A stretch of DNA of 54,570 bases, from assembly GCA_003428585.1 (NCBI GenBank), contig QVQC01000063.1, positions 1-54,570 on the forward strand. The letters are read 5' to 3'. The notes beneath the pieces were generated by a model. It made no database searches and was not told where the DNA came from. It saw only the letters and a program-made list of their open reading frames with translations. Each line of letters starts with the position of its first letter. Position 1 is the first letter of the stretch. Below are positions 8,057 through 17,833 of the stretch, in pieces. This DNA comes from Nioella halotolerans (GTDB lineage Bacteria > Pseudomonadota > Alphaproteobacteria > Rhodobacterales > Rhodobacteraceae). The translations under genes and the position numbers were made by a program.

Positions 8057-9568
8057 ATGGCTTTGACCCCCTCTTTCGAGGCCTTCGCGGCAGGATGGGC
8101 CGAGGGCCGCAACCAGTTGGTCTACACGCGGCTCGCGGCCGATCTGGACACCCCGGTCTCGGTTATGATGAAGCTGGCCGATGCCGGGCGCGACAGTTTC
8201 ATCCTTGAATCGGTGACCGGCGGCGAGGTGCGGGGCCGCTATTCGATCATCGGGATGAAACCCGACCTGATCTGGGAATGCCGCGGCACCGAAAGCCGCA
8301 TCAACCGCGCCGCCCGCTACGACCGCGACGCCTTCGCGGCCTGCGACCGGCCGCCGCTGGAGGCGATCCGCGCGCTCCTCGCCGAAAGTGCCATCGACAT
8401 GCCAGAGGATCTGCCCGCCGCCGCCGTCGGCCTCTTCGGCTATCTGGGCTATGACATGATCCGGCTGGTCGAACACCTGCCCGACGTCAACCCCGACCCC
8501 CTCGGCGTGCCCGACGCGGTGCTGATGCGGCCCTCGGTCATCGCGGTGCTCGATGGCGTCAAGGGCGAGGTGACGGTCGTCTCCCCGGCATGGAACGCGT
8601 CGGGCCTCTTAGCGCGGGCCGCCTATGCGCAGGCCGCTGAACGGGTTATGGACGCGGTGCGCGATCTGGATCGGGCGCCGGGCACGGCCGGGCGCGAAAT
8701 GGGCGAAGCGCAGGCGGTGGCGGACCCTGTGTCGAACTTCGCCAAGCCCGATTACCTCGCCGCGGTGGAGCGCGCGAAGGACTACATCCGCGCCGGTGAC
8801 ATCTTTCAGGTCGTGCCCTCGCAACGCTGGACGCAAGCCTTCCCCGAACCGCCCTTCGCGCTTTACCGCGCGCTCAGGCGGACCAACCCCTCGCCTTTCA
8901 TGTTCTTCTTCAATTTCGGCGGCTTCCAGGTGGTGGGAGCCAGCCCGGAAATCCTCGTTCGGGTCTTTGGAGGCGAGGTCACGATCCGCCCGATCGCCGG
9001 CACCCGCCCGCGCGGCGCGACGCCCGGGGAGGACAAGGCATTGGAGGCCGACCTTTTGGCCGACCCAAAGGAACTGGCCGAACACCTGATGCTGCTTGAC
9101 CTCGGGCGCAACGACGCGGGTCGCGTTTCGAAGATCGGCACCGTGCGCCCGACCGAGGAATTCATCGTCGAGCGCTATAGCCATGTCATGCATATCGTGT
9201 CCAACGTTGTGGGCGAGTTATCGGACGAACACGACGCGCTGTCGGCGCTGCTGGCGGGGTTGCCGGCGGGCACGGTCTCGGGCGCGCCCAAGGTCCGCGC
9301 GATGCAGATCATCGACGAGCTGGAGCCGGAAAAGCGCGGCATCTATGGCGGTGGCGTGGGCTATTTCAGCGCCGGCGGCGACATGGACATGTGCATCGCC
9401 CTGCGCACCGCCGTGGTGAAGGACGAAAAACTCTACATCCAGGCAGGGGGCGGCGTGGTCTTCGACAGCGACCCCGAGGCCGAGTTCCAGGAAACCGTGA
9501 ACAAGTCGCGCGCCATCCGCAAGGCCGCCGAGGAAGCGGGGAAATTCGCCGGGCGCGGCAACCGCTGA
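8057..9568 (+). CDS. trpE: Anthranilate synthase component I
   Basis: A 503-residue chorismate-using enzyme, the committed step of tryptophan synthesis (chorismate plus glutamine-derived ammonia to anthranilate). The N-terminal regulatory region has FILESVTGGEVRGRYSIIG, corresponding to the Trp-binding LLES region. The C-terminal chorismate-binding domain shows GASPEILVR, RPIAGTRPRG, DLGRNDAGRVSKIG and the final GAGGGVVFDSDPE-type loop. It starts 6 bp after the ppiD-like gene with a poor Shine-Dalgarno, so translation is probably coupled. trpG and trpD do not follow; an AEC carrier does. The glutaminase subunit must therefore be elsewhere. I see no Trp-rich leader peptide or attenuator in front. 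Confidence 0.96.
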   Translation: MALTPSFEAFAAGWAEGRNQLVYTRLAADLDTPVSVMMKLADAGRDSFILESVTGGEVRGRYSIIGMKPDLIWECRGTESRINRAARYDRDAFAACDRPPLEAIRALLAESAIDMPEDLPAAAVGLFGYLGYDMIRLVEHLPDVNPDPLGVPDAVLMRPSVIAVLDGVKGEVTVVSPAWNASGLLARAAYAQAAERVMDAVRDLDRAPGTAGREMGEAQAVADPVSNFAKPDYLAAVERAKDYIRAGDIFQVVPSQRWTQAFPEPPFALYRALRRTNPSPFMFFFNFGGFQVVGASPEILVRVFGGEVTIRPIAGTRPRGATPGEDKALEADLLADPKELAEHLMLLDLGRNDAGRVSKIGTVRPTEEFIVERYSHVMHIVSNVVGELSDEHDALSALLAGLPAGTVSGAPKVRAMQIIDELEPEKRGIYGGGVGYFSAGGDMDMCIALRTAVVKDEKLYIQAGGGVVFDSDPEAEFQETVNKSRAIRKAAEEAGKFAGRGNR

Positions 9569-9645
9569 CACGGGGGCACGGGGCGGGCCCCACCGGCACG
9601 AACTGACATGCGACGCAAAGCAAGCCCCCTGCCGGACAAGGCCCG

Positions 9646-10578
9646 TTGAGCACGATCCTGACCATCACCCTTCCGATCTACCTGTTGATCGGGCTCGGCT
9701 TCCTGACGGTGCGCAGCGGTTACGTCGCCGGCGACCACGTCAAGGCGCTCAGCGCCTTCGTGGTGCGGGTGGCGCTGCCCGCGCTGATATTCCTTGCCGT
9801 TGGCACCGCCGATCCCGCCGAGGTGCTGCATCGCGGCCTGTTCCTCGCCTATCTCGGCGGCTCTGGCGCGCTCTTCCTGACAAGCGTCGTGGTCGGGCGT
9901 CTTGTGCTGCGCCAACGCTGGTCACTAGTCGGGTTGGCGGCGCTTGGCGTGACCGGCTCCAATTCGGCGTTCGTCGGTTTCCCGCTGCTCTCGATCCTGT
10001 TTCCCGAACAGGCCCTGACCACCTTCGCCGTTGCCATGCTGGTGGAAAACGCGCTTCTCATTCCCTTGGCGCTTGCAATTGCCGGCGCCGGCGAACGGAC
10101 GGAGGGCACCGCGCTGACCGGGCTTCTGAACGGGCTCAAGGGGCTTGCCCGCAACCCGATCTTCCTGAGCCTTCTGGCGGCACTCGCGTGGTCGCAGATG
10201 GGCGTCACGTTACCCGATCCGCTGATGCGCCCGATCGAGATGCTGCGCCCGGTTGCCGGACCCGTCGCGCTGTTCGCTGTCGGCGGGACCGTGGCCGGCG
10301 CGACCAGCTTTCGGGGAATCGCGCGACCAGCCATCCTGATCGCCCTTGGCAAGCTGGTGCTGCATCCGCTGGCCTTTTTCGGCGCCGCCATGATGGTGCC
10401 GGACCTGCCCGCCGAACTGCGCCTTGCCGGCTTGATCAACGCGGCCTGCCCGATGATGGCGCTGTTTTCCATCTTCGGAATCACGTTCGGACGCGGCGTG
10501 ATGACATCCGCGACCTTGCTGGTCACGACCATGGCCTCCTTCGCCACGATCTCGGCCCTGTTGTGGATGCTTGGCTGA
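9646..10578 (+). CDS. AEC-family (auxin efflux carrier-like) transporter
   Basis: A 310-residue hydrophobic protein with about ten predicted membrane helices and the family layout of two five-helix halves: PIYLLIGLGFLTVRSGY near the start and a second half beginning near residue 165. Motifs SNSAFVGFPLL and INAACPMMALFSIFG resemble the two Pro/Gly-broken helices that cross at the substrate site. The only in-frame start near the first helix is a TTG at 9646, so the start is less certain than most. It lies 77 bp after trpE. Bacterial members are proposed to export small organic acids such as malate or malonate; substrate unknown here. Confidence 0.82.
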   Translation: MSTILTITLPIYLLIGLGFLTVRSGYVAGDHVKALSAFVVRVALPALIFLAVGTADPAEVLHRGLFLAYLGGSGALFLTSVVVGRLVLRQRWSLVGLAALGVTGSNSAFVGFPLLSILFPEQALTTFAVAMLVENALLIPLALAIAGAGERTEGTALTGLLNGLKGLARNPIFLSLLAALAWSQMGVTLPDPLMRPIEMLRPVAGPVALFAVGGTVAGATSFRGIARPAILIALGKLVLHPLAFFGAAMMVPDLPAELRLAGLINAACPMMALFSIFGITFGRGVMTSATLLVTTMASFATISALLWMLG

Positions 10579-10668
10579 ACCGCCCCGACCGACGCCTTGC
10601 CCCCAACCGAAAGGCGCACCGCGTTGCCGCGATGCGCCCTGGCTCGTGCGATGCCTTGCCGCCCTGCC

Positions 10669-13017
10669 CTACAAAAGCGACGGCAGGAAGGTGACGATCT
10701 GCGGGAACATCCACAGCAGCGCCAGCCCAAGCACCTGGATCAACACGAAGGGCAGAACCCCGCGGTAGATATGCTGTGTCGTGACCCCCGCCGGCGCCAC
10801 GCCGCGCAGGTAGAACAGCGCGAAGCCAAAAGGCGGCGTCAGGAAGCTGGTCTGAAGGTTGATCGCGATCATGATCGTCACCCATGCCGGTTCCAGCGTG
10901 CCGCCATAGATCACCGGCCCGACGATCGGGATCACGATATAGATGATCTCGAGGAAATCGAGGACGAAGCCGAGGATGAACAGGATCCCCATGACGACGA
11001 GGAACACCACGATCTCGTTGTCGAAGGAGCGCAGGAATTGTTGAATGTAATGCTCCCCCCCGAAGGAAATCAGCACGAGGTTCAGAAGCTGCGACCCTAT
11101 CAGGATGGTAAAGACCATCGAGGTGACCTTCGCCGATTCACGCACCACGGGCGACAGGATGTTGCTGCGCAACAGCACCCAGCAGGCATAGAGCAGCCCG
11201 AAAAAGGCGAAGTGATAGGCCCCCAACGCAATGATATAGGCGATCCAGTCTTCCAGCGGCACCGACGAGCGGGTCATCCGCAGGTCGAAATTGACGCCGA
11301 AGAGGATCATGATCACCACCGCGAAACTCGCCCACAGGATGATCTTGGGGGATTTCTGGTCTTCCTTCAGCTTGCGATAGGCCGCCAGCATGATCGCCCC
11401 CGCCGCGCCAAGCGCCGCCGCCGGGGTCGGGTTGGTGATCCCGCCGAGGATGGACCCCAGCACCGCAACGATCAGCACGAGCGGCGGGAAAACCACGCGC
11501 AACAGATCGTTCGAGGCAAGCCTCTTCATCGCCTCGACCACGCCGAACATCGTCACGGCAAACGGGATCGCCAGCAGAAGGAAGCGCGCCCCCGGCCCGG
11601 TGGTCGGCCCGATCAGCAGCGCGTCGGTCAGCAGCGACAAGACAACCCCCACCGCGCCGATCATCAGCGGCAGGGGGGAAGCGGTGGGCACGATGCCGCG
11701 CGCGATCGTCAGCACCAGCGCAAGGATCACGAACACGACGGCGACCCCGTTGCCGATGGGGGCGGCGTTGGCGAGTGCCTCGGCTTCGGCCTCGGCCATC
11801 TCGGCCTCTGTCCGATCCGACGTTTCGCCGGCCGCGCTGGCGGCATTGCGGGCCTCCTGCTGGGCGACGGCGCGGTCCCACATCTCCTGACCGTGCAGTT
11901 CGATCATCGAGGCTTGGCATTGTTCGGAGACATTGGTGCGCAATTCGGCGCGCTCCAGCTGCGTTGTCTGGTTCGAGACAAAGGGCGTCTGCGTGCCGAC
12001 AAGGCCCACCTGCCCCGCCAGAACGACGGCAAGAATCAGCGCCGCGGGAACGCCAAGGAACCACGTCAGCGCCTCGTTCCGGGTGATCACCTCGCCGGTG
12101 CTGCTATCGAAGGCGACCGGCGGGGCATTGGCTGGCCGCCAAAGCGCGTAACCGAACGCATAGAGCGCATAGAGCCCGGCAAGGAAGATCCCCGGCAGTA
12201 GGGCGGCCTGAAACAACGTGCCGACGGACAGAACCGCCGGCTCGCCCAGATAGGTCAGCGCGTCGCCGCAGCCTGCAAGCTGCGCGCGCGTCTCTTGCCC
12301 GGTGGCGTAAAGGTCGCCCACCAGCGTGCCAAGCAGCACGATCACGATCGACGGCGGGATGATCTGCCCCAACGTGCCCGAGGCGGCGATCACCCCGGTC
12401 GCAAGTTCCGGCGAATAATTGTTGCGCAGCATCGTGGGCAGCGCCAGAAGCCCCATCGTCACGACGGTCGCGCCGACAATGCCGGTGGAGGCGGCAAGGA
12501 AGGCGCCGACGATGACGATCGACACGGCGAGACCACCGGGCAGCGGCCCGAACAGGCGCGCCATGGTGGTCAGCAGATCCTCCGCGATGCGCGAGCGTTC
12601 AAGCGTGATGCCCATCATCACGAACATCAGCACCGCCAGCAAGGTGTCGATGGACTGGCCGGCGATCACACGCTCGTTCATGCGGTTGACAATGAAGGAG
12701 ATGTTCGTCTCCATCGCGTGTTGCCAGCCGCGCGGGAACAGCGCCTCCTCGACGCGGGGCAAATCCGGGTATCGGAACACCGATATAGCGTCGCGCGCAG
12801 TCCCGTCGGCCCGCAGCGCCCGGTACGCATCGGACCCGGTGTCGATGGCTTGGTGGATCAACAGCCCCGCGGAATCGAGCGCCGCGATGATGGCGAAGGA
12901 AATGACACCGGCCCCGGCAATCGAGAAAGCCACCGGAAAGCCGGTCATGATCGCGGAAAACAGTGTCAGGAAGACGATGATCAGCCCGATCTCGACCCCA
13001 TCCAATCCAAATAGCAT
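10669..13017 (-). CDS. TRAP transporter large permease (DctM type), extended
   Basis: A 782-residue membrane protein, nearly twice the usual length (about 430) of the TRAP large subunit. The canonical core is recognisable: GVEIGLIIVFLTLFSAIMTGFPVAFS at the start, GATVVTMGLLALPTMLRNNY with ASGTLGQIIPPSIVIVLLG, GGITNPTPAAALGAAGAIML, and a C-terminal SFLTPPFGFALFYLRG. Extra segments are an approximately 60-residue hydrophilic insert after helix 2 (about 54-116), a roughly 190-residue block (about 310-500) with an acidic Ala/Glu-rich stretch (AEMAEAEAEALANAAP) and added helices, and a further insert near 545-620. It forms the Na+-driven transport channel with DctQ. It lies 58 bp after dctQ in the dctPQM operon. 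Confidence 0.92.
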   Translation of the reverse strand: MLFGLDGVEIGLIIVFLTLFSAIMTGFPVAFSIAGAGVISFAIIAALDSAGLLIHQAIDTGSDAYRALRADGTARDAISVFRYPDLPRVEEALFPRGWQHAMETNISFIVNRMNERVIAGQSIDTLLAVLMFVMMGITLERSRIAEDLLTTMARLFGPLPGGLAVSIVIVGAFLAASTGIVGATVVTMGLLALPTMLRNNYSPELATGVIAASGTLGQIIPPSIVIVLLGTLVGDLYATGQETRAQLAGCGDALTYLGEPAVLSVGTLFQAALLPGIFLAGLYALYAFGYALWRPANAPPVAFDSSTGEVITRNEALTWFLGVPAALILAVVLAGQVGLVGTQTPFVSNQTTQLERAELRTNVSEQCQASMIELHGQEMWDRAVAQQEARNAASAAGETSDRTEAEMAEAEAEALANAAPIGNGVAVVFVILALVLTIARGIVPTASPLPLMIGAVGVVLSLLTDALLIGPTTGPGARFLLLAIPFAVTMFGVVEAMKRLASNDLLRVVFPPLVLIVAVLGSILGGITNPTPAAALGAAGAIMLAAYRKLKEDQKSPKIILWASFAVVIMILFGVNFDLRMTRSSVPLEDWIAYIIALGAYHFAFFGLLYACWVLLRSNILSPVVRESAKVTSMVFTILIGSQLLNLVLISFGGEHYIQQFLRSFDNEIVVFLVVMGILFILGFVLDFLEIIYIVIPIVGPVIYGGTLEPAWVTIMIAINLQTSFLTPPFGFALFYLRGVAPAGVTTQHIYRGVLPFVLIQVLGLALLWMFPQIVTFLPSLL

Positions 13018-13075
13018 GCTCTGAGTTCCCCTTAGCTCAAGCGCGCCCGATCCTCGCGGGCGTGGTGTCGTTGGA

Positions 13076-13987
13076 TCAGGTCGAGCCTGAGTGAATCATG
13101 TGTTCGACATCTTCGGCCTCGTCGCCGGTCATGTCGCGATCGAGGTGTTTGTCCACGCTGTCTTCGCCTTCCAGCCATTCCAGGTAAGACCGCCAGAACA
13201 CCGCGACGGCCTGGATCATGACCATGACGCAGAACAGAACGATCAAGATCTTGAACAGGAAATAGGCGTTGAAGCCGTTCGGGCTGAAGCCGACGGTTTC
13301 GACGTTCCAGCGCACGATACGCGATTGCATCAACATCCGGTCGAGCGTGCCCGTCGAGGTCACGGACGGCGTGATCAGGTGGCGCCACATGAAGGGCCAC
13401 GCGTAAAGGTAGGTGATCGTCATCGCCGGGATCATGAACAGCAGGCTGCCCGCCATGTCGATGATCCGCTTGGTGCGGAAACGGACGGCAGAGTAGACCA
13501 GATCGACGCGCACATGCCCGCCCTGCACGTAGGTATAGGTGACGCAAAGCGTGACCACGAGCGCGTTGTAGAGCTTCAGTTCCTCGCCCCACCAGCTCAG
13601 ATCCTGCGAGAACGCGGTACCGAGCGGCCCGAGCTGGATCTCCGACACCCGGAAAATGCGTTGTAGGAAGACGATCATCACCTGCTGCAGGACCATCAGC
13701 AGCCCGGCCCAGGCCGCCACCCGGCCGACCCCGTTTGCAAATCCTTCGAGGATGCGAACACCCCACCACAGGATCTCGCGCTTCCACGCCATGCCCAAGC
13801 CGGTTATGACGATGACGGTTGTCAGGAACACGAAGAACAGTTCGACCGACGCGCCATAATAAATGAAGCGCATCATCGCTTCTGGGTCCGACCAATTCAG
13901 CCAAGCGCCCGGATTGGCGACGGCCATGACCACGTGATAGGGGGCCAAGGCTATGTTTTGAAGCACCCACAGGATGAAGTCGATCAC
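13076..13987 (-). CDS. TRAP transporter small permease (DctQ type), long form
   Basis: A 303-residue membrane protein; typical DctQ subunits are about 160-230. The conserved core is visible in the middle (VTLCVTYTYVQGGHVRVDLVYSAV, then MIPAMTITYLYAWPFM), matching the DctQ pattern in which a basic/acidic HVRVDLV loop follows the second helix. Additional hydrophobic segments occur at the N-terminus, and a hydrophilic stretch lies before the last helix. The C-terminus is acidic (DKHLDRDMTGDEAEDVEH). It lies between dctP and dctM and pairs with the extended DctM subunit, so the two enlarged partners probably evolved together. Confidence 0.9.
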   Translation of the reverse strand: MIDFILWVLQNIALAPYHVVMAVANPGAWLNWSDPEAMMRFIYYGASVELFFVFLTTVIVITGLGMAWKREILWWGVRILEGFANGVGRVAAWAGLLMVLQQVMIVFLQRIFRVSEIQLGPLGTAFSQDLSWWGEELKLYNALVVTLCVTYTYVQGGHVRVDLVYSAVRFRTKRIIDMAGSLLFMIPAMTITYLYAWPFMWRHLITPSVTSTGTLDRMLMQSRIVRWNVETVGFSPNGFNAYFLFKILIVLFCVMVMIQAVAVFWRSYLEWLEGEDSVDKHLDRDMTGDEAEDVEHMIHSGST

Positions 13988-14058
13988 GGGTCACCCCCCT
14001 CGGCGCGGCCCCAGCTGCCGGGACGCGTCATGACGTGTCAGTGATAACAAAACGCATC

Positions 14059-14088
14059 CCTGCCCGGCGCCATGTGGCACCGGACAGG
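14059..14088 (-). other. Intercistronic stem-loop between dctP and dctQ
   Basis: Two 13-base arms (14059-14071 and 14076-14088) around a 4-base loop. Read on the minus-strand transcript, all 13 positions pair, two as U-G wobbles. The stem starts 19 bases after the dctP stop and is followed by a broken U-rich stretch (GCGTTTTGTTATC). This suits a partial terminator or mRNA-end stabiliser that lets the abundant binding protein be made in excess over the permeases. Confidence 0.55.
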
Positions 14089-14107
14089 TCGTTTCGTCGG
14101 CTTGCGA

Positions 14108-15193
14108 TCAGTTCGCGTTCACGCGGTTACGCTGGCGCATGTACTCGCCATCACCGATTTCGTACCAAGAGGACGATTCTTCGAGCGATGCGAAGTAGCT
14201 TTCGGCGATCTCGGCATAGATCGGGTCGTCCATGTTCTCCTCGCGCACCTCGGCGGAGGCCCGGCCAAACGCATCCCAGACATCATCGGGGAATTCGCGG
14301 GTCTGCACGCCCTCGGACTTCAGACGCGCAAGCGCGGCCCCGTTTTCTGCCAGCGACAGCGCGGTGTTCTGCGCATGCGCCGCTTCACAGGCGACCTGGA
14401 TGATGCGCTGCTGCTGCGCGGTCAGCGACTCCCAGACCTCGAGGTTGAACGACATGTGCAACGCCGAGCCCGGCTCATGGAAGCCGGCGGTGTAGTAGTT
14501 GTTGGTGATCTCCTGGAAGCCCAGACGTTCGTCGGCATAGGGGCCGATCCATTCCGCGCCGTCGATCTGGCCGGTGGACAGCGCCTGGTAGATCTCGCCG
14601 CCGGGAACGTTCTGAACCGACGCGCCGAGGCGACCAAGAACCTGGCCACCCTGACCGGGCATACGGAAGCGCAGGCCCTGCAGGTCGTCGACCGAGTTGA
14701 TCTCGACGTTGAACCAGCCGCCCGGCTGCATCGCGGTCTGGCCGCACATCAGCGGCTTGAGGTTGAACAGCGACGACAGGTTGTCGTGCAGTTGCTGGCC
14801 GTCCCGGCGGTAATACCAGTTGGCAATCTCCTGCGAGGTCATGCCGAAGGGCACCGAGGTGAAGTAGGCAAACGCCGGATGCTGGTTCAGGAAATAGTAT
14901 TCGGCCGAGTGGTAAACGTCGGCCTGCCCTGCGGACACGGCGTCGAACACCTCGAACGCGCCCACGAGCGTGCCGGCGGGGTTCTTGTCGATGACGAGCG
15001 AGCCGTCGCTCATCTCGGAAATGTAGTCGATGGCAAGCTGCGCCGCGTCATCGAAGATCGCGAAGCCGTCCGGCACCGACGTGACCATGGTCAAGGTGCG
15101 GTTGCCCTGTGCGTAGGCCGGTGCGGCCAGCGTCGTGGATGCGGCCGCTGCGCCGCCCACGGCAGACGTTCTCAAGAAAGAACGACGATCCAT
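14108..15193 (-). CDS. TRAP transporter periplasmic binding protein (DctP type, TakP-like)
   Basis: A 361-residue exported solute receptor. It begins with a Tat signal: MDRRSFLRTSAVGG, an Ala-rich h-region, then cleavage after APAYAQ. The mature part has the DctP-family core, with GGWFNVEINSVDDLQGLRFRM supplying the conserved arginine that binds the substrate carboxylate, and GGEIYQALSTGQIDGAEWIG. From memory these stretches closely resemble TakP of Rhodobacter sphaeroides, which binds 2-oxo acids such as pyruvate. A 2-oxo acid or similar carboxylate is therefore the best guess, not proven. A clear GGGGAGGAT Shine-Dalgarno precedes the ATG. It is the first gene of dctP-dctQ-dctM. Confidence 0.93.
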   Translation of the reverse strand: MDRRSFLRTSAVGGAAAASTTLAAPAYAQGNRTLTMVTSVPDGFAIFDDAAQLAIDYISEMSDGSLVIDKNPAGTLVGAFEVFDAVSAGQADVYHSAEYYFLNQHPAFAYFTSVPFGMTSQEIANWYYRRDGQQLHDNLSSLFNLKPLMCGQTAMQPGGWFNVEINSVDDLQGLRFRMPGQGGQVLGRLGASVQNVPGGEIYQALSTGQIDGAEWIGPYADERLGFQEITNNYYTAGFHEPGSALHMSFNLEVWESLTAQQQRIIQVACEAAHAQNTALSLAENGAALARLKSEGVQTREFPDDVWDAFGRASAEVREENMDDPIYAEIAESYFASLEESSSWYEIGDGEYMRQRNRVNAN

Positions 15194-15587
15194 ATGGTAT
15201 CCTCCCCATTTGGTTTTTACGGCCTTCTCGGAGGCCGCTGTGCTAAGTCGTGTGAGGGCACGTTAGCGAACCCTCGTATCGCAACAAACCCCATTTTGGG
15301 CGTTTTGGCCAGAAAATTGTAAAATGTTCTGACCAATTCGGGCAAGAACTGGCCCGCTGCGCCAAAATTCGTCCCTCATATCCGCTTTTCAGGCTGTCAT
15401 GGTCGTCTTTTCGCAGGCCGGGCCAGCCCCGATCGGCAGCCCGGAGAATCTGTTGGCGCTAGCAGTCGCGCGGGGTCCAAGCGTCCCGCTCGGTCGTATT
15501 CCGGGGCGCCCTTGCGCCGCCACGGCCATCTTCGACAGAATGTTGCGGAAAAATTGCCCGCCGCGACATTCTTCCTGTCAAACCCGG
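15194..15587. other. Intergenic region between dctP and the ilvB promoter
   Basis: No gene is supported here. It must hold the dctP promoter (minus strand). The AT-richer part around 15280-15340 includes the imperfect inverted repeat described separately. Short open frames in this stretch lack ribosome sites and family likeness. Confidence 0.6.
15305..15336. promoter_or_regulatory. Candidate operator upstream of dctP
   Basis: TTGGCCAGA (15305-15313) and TCTGACCAA (15328-15336) form an inverted repeat with one mismatch in nine and a 14-base AT-rich centre. The TTGGTCAGA half-site resembles operators of FadR/PdhR-type GntR regulators. It lies about 110-145 bp upstream of the dctP start, in the most AT-rich part of the gap. 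No regulator gene is adjacent, so the assignment is tentative. Confidence 0.35.
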
Positions 15588-15615
15588 TTGACGGGCTTTT
15601 CACAGCGTGCATAAC
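15588..15615 (+). promoter_or_regulatory. Sigma-70-type promoter of the ilvB leader
   Basis: TTGACG (15588-15593) and CATAAC (15610-15615) are separated by 16 bases, close to the housekeeping consensus. Transcription would start near 15622, about 25 bases before the leader peptide. A GTCAA/TTGAC inverted repeat (15578-15592) overlaps the -35 box and could be an operator. Confidence 0.6.
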
Positions 15616-15646
15616 CTCTACGCGATCGTGGTAAGGAGTCCCGCGG

Positions 15647-15694
15647 ATGCCCGGCATTCTCGTACTTGTAGGAAAGGCGCGCATGGGTCGGTGA
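15647..15694 (+). CDS. ilvB leader peptide (attenuator peptide)
   Basis: A 15-codon reading frame, MPGILVLVGKARMGR, with AAGGAG eight bases upstream of its ATG. Residues 4-8 are Ile-Leu-Val-Leu-Val (codons 15656-15670), the three amino acids made by the pathway that ilvB starts. It lies between a good promoter and an intrinsic terminator placed ahead of ilvB, the architecture of a classical amino-acid attenuator. When charged Ile, Leu or Val tRNA is scarce the ribosome should stall on these codons and leave the antiterminator arm at 15679-15687 free. When supply is ample it reaches the TGA at 15692 and masks that arm. The peptide itself probably has no function beyond this. Confidence 0.82.
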   Translation: MPGILVLVGKARMGR

Positions 15695-15721
15695 CGGCAA
15701 CCATATCTTCCCCCCATGCGC
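15679..15721 (+). promoter_or_regulatory. Antiterminator helix of the ilvB attenuator
   Basis: GCGCATGGG (15679-15687), at the end of the leader peptide, is perfectly complementary to CCCATGCGC (15713-15721). The second arm runs into the first bases of the terminator stem (15720-15739), so the two helices exclude each other. I could not identify an equally clear upstream helix that would sequester 15679-15687 in untranslated RNA. Confidence 0.72.
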
Positions 15722-15745
15722 CCCCGTTTCACCGGGGGCTTTTTT
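15720..15745 (+). terminator. Attenuator terminator ahead of ilvB
   Basis: A 7-bp perfect GC stem (GCCCCCG at 15720-15726 with CGGGGGC at 15733-15739), a 6-base loop, then six T. It lies 67 bp upstream of the ilvB start codon and downstream of the ILVLV leader peptide, so it would stop transcription unless the antiterminator forms. Confidence 0.85.
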
Positions 15746-15812
15746 ATGCGATCGGAACGGACAGGACCCTAGACAGCCCCGACCCGGGGGCCCGCTGGAA
15801 GGAGCAAGAGCG

Positions 15813-17564
<1,752 letters not shown>

Positions 17565-17591
17565 CAGCGCCACGCGCGCAACACGCATGAC

Positions 17592-17619
17592 GGGCCGTCC
17601 TTCGGGGCGGCCCTTTTTT
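17592..17619 (+). terminator. Intrinsic terminator after ilvB
   Basis: A 9-bp stem (GGGCCGTCC at 17592-17600 with GGGGCGGCCC-type arm ending 17613, one G-T pair) closed by a TTCG tetraloop and followed by six T. It lies 28 bp after the ilvB stop. Confidence 0.92.
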
Positions 17620-17833
17620 CATGGGCTTCGGCCTGCCGAAAACGGCCAAGAACCCGGTGTTTGCAATCGCGGTGCCCGATGTTTACGCTGATTCCGGCTA
17701 CGAATGACGTTATTGATCGTTTTTGGGTCGTTCCTCTCATTGTCCACGCGTGATGATCGGGGCTCCATGGCGGTCAACCAACGGTTGCCGAAGGCGATCC
17801 GAAAACAACTTGCCAACCACGAGGGAGAAAGAC

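Noticed and set aside
10597..12201. 534-codon plus-strand frame opposite dctM
   Set aside because: Arg/His/Gln-rich antisense translation of a clear TRAP permease.
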